8,761 nt of DNA from Paracoccaceae bacterium (GTDB lineage: Bacteria; Pseudomonadota; Alphaproteobacteria; Rhodobacterales; Rhodobacteraceae), in the NCBI GenBank assembly GCA_026997055.1, contig JALWJU010000640.1, positions 1 through 8,761 of the forward strand. Reading direction: 5' to 3'. The position numbers and the translations under genes were made by a program. The notes under the pieces were generated by a model, which did no database searches, was not told the DNA's origin, and saw nothing but the letters and a program-made list of their open reading frames with translations. Shown piece after piece: positions 6,266 to 8,761 of this stretch. Every line of letters starts with the position of its first letter. Positions within the stretch are counted from its first letter, which is position 1.

Positions 6266-6715
6266 CTAGCTTTTTTCTCCCAACTTCTCGCGCATTTCCC
6301 GCAGGACAGGCAGGGCGGCGCGGGCCTTGTCGGTACCGATCGAGGCCACGATGTCGGCAATGATCGGCGTGATCGCCTGCAAGGCGGCATCGCGGGCGGC
6401 CAGCCCGGCGGGGCTGATCGTGACCATCTTGCGCCGGGCGTCGTCCCAGTCCGGATGGATATGTACATGCCCGGCCCATTCGAGCTTGTTCAGCGTATTG
6501 GTCATGGCGCCGCGGGTCAGGTGAAAGGCCCGCGCCAGCTGCGCCGGACTTCTGGGGCCGGAAGCATGGGCGAGGTGGTTGAGCACCGAGAAATGGCTCA
6601 GCTCCATGCCCTTGGGCAGGGCCCGCGACAGGGTGTTGCGGGCAAGCTGTCCGGCCATGAAGATTTCGCTGAACAAGGCGATGGAGAGGGTTTCGGAAGC
6701 GCCGGTATCGCTCAT
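6266..6715 (-). CDS. MarR-family winged helix-turn-helix regulator
   Basis: The product has 149 residues, typical for MarR. The winged HTH spans about residues 37-105: GMELSHFSVLNHLAH, then SPAQLARAFHLTRGAMTNTLNKLEWAGHV (helix-turn-helix, recognition helix ~66-80), and the wing DWDDARRKMVTISPAG with the family's D-x-R signature. The flanking N- and C-terminal helices would form the dimer interface. Its ATG lies inside the nitrilase stop (ATGA, 4-bp overlap), so it is translated from the same message as the last gene of the comF-grxC-nitrilase operon. The ligand and targets are not evident. It may regulate its own operon, but no clear palindrome was found upstream of comF. Its last codons lie in an AT-rich patch unlike the rest of the gene. 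Confidence 0.92.
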   Translation of the reverse strand: MSDTGASETLSIALFSEIFMAGQLARNTLSRALPKGMELSHFSVLNHLAHASGPRSPAQLARAFHLTRGAMTNTLNKLEWAGHVHIHPDWDDARRKMVTISPAGLAARDAALQAITPIIADIVASIGTDKARAALPVLREMREKLGEKS

Positions 6716-7533
6716 GCGGGCCCCGTGAAGCTGCGGTCGTGGGAGAGCGAGGGGATGCGGGCGCGGGCGGTGTTGGCATCTGTCAGCTTCAGGTTGACGA
6801 GCGTCACCCCCGGCGCCTTGCCGCCATCTGCCAGCACCTCGCCCCAGGGAGAGACGGCGAGCGAATGGCCGTGGGTATGGCGCGTACCGCCGTGGTGGCC
6901 GCATTGGCCCGGCGCGAGCACGAAGGCGCCGTTCTCGATGGCGCGGGCACGCAGAAGCGGCTCCCAGTGGGCCTTGCCGGTGACGGGGGAGAAGGCGGCA
7001 GGCACGGTAAGGATCGTGGCGCCCGCCTGGGCCAGCCGGCGGAACAGGTGCGCAAAGCGCAGATCATAACAGACCGCCATGCCCACATCGGCGAAATCCG
7101 TGCGCGCGATCACCGCCCGGTCGCCGGGGCGGTAGCCAGCGCTTTCGCGGTAGGTTTCGGTCGCGTCGATCTCCACGTCGAACATGTGGATCTTGTCATA
7201 GCGTGCCACCACCTCGCCGGCGGGGCTGACCATGAAGGAGCGGTTGGCCAGCCGTCCGTCCGCATCATCGGTCCTGAGCGCCAGCGAGCCGATCAAGAGC
7301 CAGATGCCCAGCGCCCTGGCCTCTTCGCGCAGGGCGGCAAGGGTGGGGTCGTCGGCCTCGTGGTGCAGCACGCGGGCGGCCAGCGCGCGATCCATTGACA
7401 CGAAATTGGTGACTTCCGGCGTCAGGACGAATCGCGCCCCTCCGGCCGCCGCCTCGCGCACGAAGTCCAGCGTCACCGGGAGGTTCGCCGCCGGGTCGTC
7501 GCCCGAATTCAGCTGCACCAGCCCGACGCGCAT
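6712..7533 (-). CDS. Carbon-nitrogen hydrolase (nitrilase superfamily), probable deaminated-glutathione amidase
   Basis: The product has 273 residues and one full nitrilase domain. The catalytic triad is visible: Glu40 in FVLTPEVTNF, Lys114 in RYDKIHMFDVEI, and Cys155 in VGMAVCYDLRFAHLFRRLA. The DKIHMFDVEI segment and size resemble the Nit1 branch, known to hydrolyse deaminated glutathione, a side product of transaminases acting on glutathione. The substrate is inferred from family and neighbourhood, not proven; another omega-amidase-like activity is possible. It is cytosolic, with no signal peptide. It starts 2 bases after the grxC stop, and its own stop overlaps the marR start. The link with glutaredoxin suits a glutathione-repair role. 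Confidence 0.93.
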   Translation of the reverse strand: MRVGLVQLNSGDDPAANLPVTLDFVREAAAGGARFVLTPEVTNFVSMDRALAARVLHHEADDPTLAALREEARALGIWLLIGSLALRTDDADGRLANRSFMVSPAGEVVARYDKIHMFDVEIDATETYRESAGYRPGDRAVIARTDFADVGMAVCYDLRFAHLFRRLAQAGATILTVPAAFSPVTGKAHWEPLLRARAIENGAFVLAPGQCGHHGGTRHTHGHSLAVSPWGEVLADGGKAPGVTLVNLKLTDANTARARIPSLSHDRSFTGPA

Positions 7534-7535
7534 CC

Positions 7536-7793
7536 CTAGCCCGCCAGCAGCGCGTCGAGCTTCTCGGCGCGCTCCAGCGCATAGAGGTCATCGCAGCCGC
7601 CCACATGGGTATCGCCGATGAATATCTGCGGTACCGTATAGCCGCCATTGGCGCGTGCCATCATCTCCTGGCGCAGGGCCGGGTCGCGTCCCACATCGAT
7701 CTCCTCGTATTCTACTCCCTTGCTGTCTAGCAGACGTTTGGCCGCGTGGCAAAAGCCGCAGAACTGCGACGTGTAGATGGTGACTTTCTGCAT
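7536..7793 (-). CDS. grxC: Glutaredoxin 3
   Basis: The product has 85 residues, a standard length (E. coli Grx3 has 82). It reduces disulfides and glutathione-mixed disulfides using glutathione. The redox motif is C12-G-F-C15 (in TSQFCGFCHAAKRLL) rather than the usual CPYC. Other landmarks are intact: VEYEEIDV, the cis-proline TVPQIFIG, and GGCDDLYAL, which holds glutathione. It lies 59 bases after comF and 2 bases before the nitrilase. The start is supported by a modest purine-rich GTGAGAG just upstream. Identification as a class I glutaredoxin is firm. Confidence 0.96.
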   Translation of the reverse strand: MQKVTIYTSQFCGFCHAAKRLLDSKGVEYEEIDVGRDPALRQEMMARANGGYTVPQIFIGDTHVGGCDDLYALERAEKLDALLAG

Positions 7794-7803
7794 GGTGCTC
7801 TCA

Positions 7804-7850
7804 CTCTGCCCTTGATGCTCCTGTCGGGTGGCGGATGCGTTCGGGCAGAG
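7804..7850 (-). promoter_or_regulatory. Inverted repeat in the comF-grxC gap
   Basis: CTCTGCCC (7804-7811) and GGGCAGAG (7843-7850) form a perfect 8-bp inverted repeat with a 31-base loop. On the minus-strand message the second arm lies 10-17 bases before the grxC ATG, overlapping the purine-rich leader, so it could mask or expose the ribosome site, or attenuate read-through from comF. No T-tract is present. The function is inferred only. Confidence 0.3.
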
Positions 7851-7852
7851 AT

Positions 7853-8572
7853 TTAGGCGTCTTTCACGGCGCGCGCCAGTACCAGCGTGAAAACGTCGCG
7901 GGCGCCGGCGGCAAGAGCGGCTTCGGTTGCGGCGGCAAGGGTGGCGCCGGTGGTCATCACGTCGTCCACAAGCAGCACGTCGCGCTCGTTCAGCTGTCCG
8001 GCCCTCTTCGGATGGGGCCGGATCGCGCCCTGCAGGGTGGCAAAGCGCTGCAGGCGGCCCGCGCCCTTGAGCGGTGGAGTGCGGCGGGGGCGAATCAGGG
8101 CGTCGGGCGCGTATTCGAGTCCGGTTTCGTGCGCCAGCGCCCGGGCGAGCAGCGCGGCCTGATTGTAGCGGCGGGCGATCAGGCGGGTCCAGTGGAGGGG
8201 TACGGGCACGATCAGCATGCCGGGCCTGCGGATCGGGGCCAGCGCGCGGGCCAGCCAGCGGCCGGCCGGCCGGGCCAGATCGGTGCGGTCGTGGTGCTTG
8301 AGTGCGAGCACCAGGCGGCGGGCATTGTCGCGGTGGAGAAGCGCGGCGCGTCCGCGCGACCAGGGGCGCTTCACATGCAGGCATTCGTCGCAGGTGAGCG
8401 TCTCGTCCGGCGCTGCCTCGCCTGGCAGCGGCGCGCCGCAGCTGTCGCAGATCAGACCGGTGATGAAGGGGGTCTGGGCCCAGCAGGTACCGCAGAGACC
8501 GAAATCCTCGGCCAGCGCTTCCCCGCAGGAAATGCACTGGCTGGGATACAGCAGGCGCAAAGCCGATTGCAT
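7853..8572 (-). CDS. comF: ComF-family phosphoribosyltransferase-like protein
   Basis: The product has 239 residues. The N-terminal part (to ~70) has four C-x2-C pairs (13/16, 27/30, 42/45, 61/64), a likely zinc-binding region. Then come the ComF-typical ALKHHDRTDLARPAG and VPVPLHWTRLIARRYNQAALLARALA. The phosphoribosyl-pyrophosphate loop is VDDVMTTGAT (202-211). ComF proteins are linked to DNA uptake and to replication-fork or recombination processes; the enzymatic activity is unproven. It is the first gene of the minus-strand operon, with an excellent ribosome site 5 bases before the ATG. It diverges from the methyltransferase gene. Confidence 0.94.
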   Translation of the reverse strand: MQSALRLLYPSQCISCGEALAEDFGLCGTCWAQTPFITGLICDSCGAPLPGEAAPDETLTCDECLHVKRPWSRGRAALLHRDNARRLVLALKHHDRTDLARPAGRWLARALAPIRRPGMLIVPVPLHWTRLIARRYNQAALLARALAHETGLEYAPDALIRPRRTPPLKGAGRLQRFATLQGAIRPHPKRAGQLNERDVLLVDDVMTTGATLAAATEAALAAGARDVFTLVLARAVKDA

Positions 8573-8576
8573 TTCG

Positions 8577-8585
8577 CCCTCCTTT
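8577..8585 (-). promoter_or_regulatory. Ribosome binding site of comF
   Basis: On the minus strand AAAGGAGGG ends 4-5 bases before the comF ATG (start at 8572), a near-perfect Shine-Dalgarno match and the strongest in the window. It fixes the comF start. Confidence 0.85.
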
Positions 8586-8602
8586 GCGTATCACTCGCGT
8601 CC

Positions 8603-8761
8603 ATGACCGCCTTCGACCAGCCGCCGAGACTGACCGATCGCCGCGCGCTCAGGCGCAACCGTGCCCGCGCCCGGGACGAAGCGCTGTTTTTGCAGCGGCT
8701 GGCGCTGGATGAGGTAGAGGATCGCCTGAAAATGGTTAACAGATCCTTTACAGAGTCGGCG
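8603..8761 (+). CDS. SAM-dependent methyltransferase, N-terminal fragment (NDUFAF5/BioC-like)
   Basis: Only the first 53 codons are in the window; the frame is open at the edge. The pattern RLTDRRALRRNRARARDEALFLQ, then a D-RL--VNRSF segment, resembles the N-terminus of the alphaproteobacterial methyltransferase that commonly diverges from comF and is related to mitochondrial NDUFAF5, the complex I assembly hydroxylase. The SAM-binding motif would come just after the window end, so the assignment rests on the N-terminal pattern and neighbourhood. Only 30 bases separate it from comF, and no Shine-Dalgarno sequence is visible, which may mean a leaderless message. Confidence 0.65.
   Translation, partial: MTAFDQPPRLTDRRALRRNRARARDEALFLQRLALDEVEDRLKMVNRSFTESA

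Noticed and set aside
6716..6904. Longer MarR protein starting at 6904
   Set aside because: The extra 63 residues lie within the nitrilase coding region in another frame and show no MarR features; ATG 6715 gives a typical MarR length and an ATGA overlap.

Overview
The window is a GC-rich stretch packed with bacterial chromosomal genes. Gene content and order point to Alphaproteobacteria: comF-grxC-nitrilase next to an NDUFAF5-like methyltransferase, a Hint_2-type protein, and mtgA, a glutathione S-transferase (GST) and queG in a row. A Rhodobacterales-like organism is the best guess, from family knowledge rather than a database search. No rRNA, tRNA, CRISPR array, transposase or phage gene is visible.

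Left part, plus strand. The window opens inside gltB, the large subunit of glutamate synthase; its last 483 residues carry the 3Fe-4S cysteines and the glycine-rich C-terminal domain. After a strong hairpin comes a secreted SH3b protein with a Gly/Ser linker and two copies of a two-cysteine module. A 12-bp hairpin closes that gene. A 274-bp gap with an AT-rich promoter-like end follows, then a Hint-domain protein.

Middle, plus strand. mtgA (monofunctional peptidoglycan glycosyltransferase), a GST-fold protein and queG (epoxyqueuosine reductase) follow in series. GST and queG overlap by one base. A hairpin built over the queG stop codon ends the run.

Right part, minus strand. Read right to left, comF, grxC, a nitrilase-family amidase and a MarR-type regulator form a likely operon. 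Spacings are 59 bp, 2 bp and a 4-bp overlap. comF diverges, across only 30 bp, from the start of a methyltransferase cut off by the window end.

Most genes are housekeeping: nitrogen assimilation, cell wall, tRNA modification and thiol metabolism. Three are tied to glutathione chemistry (GST, glutaredoxin, probable deaminated-glutathione amidase). The least explained are the SH3b protein with twin cysteine modules and the stand-alone Hint protein. I see no convincing evidence of a wholly new multi-gene system.
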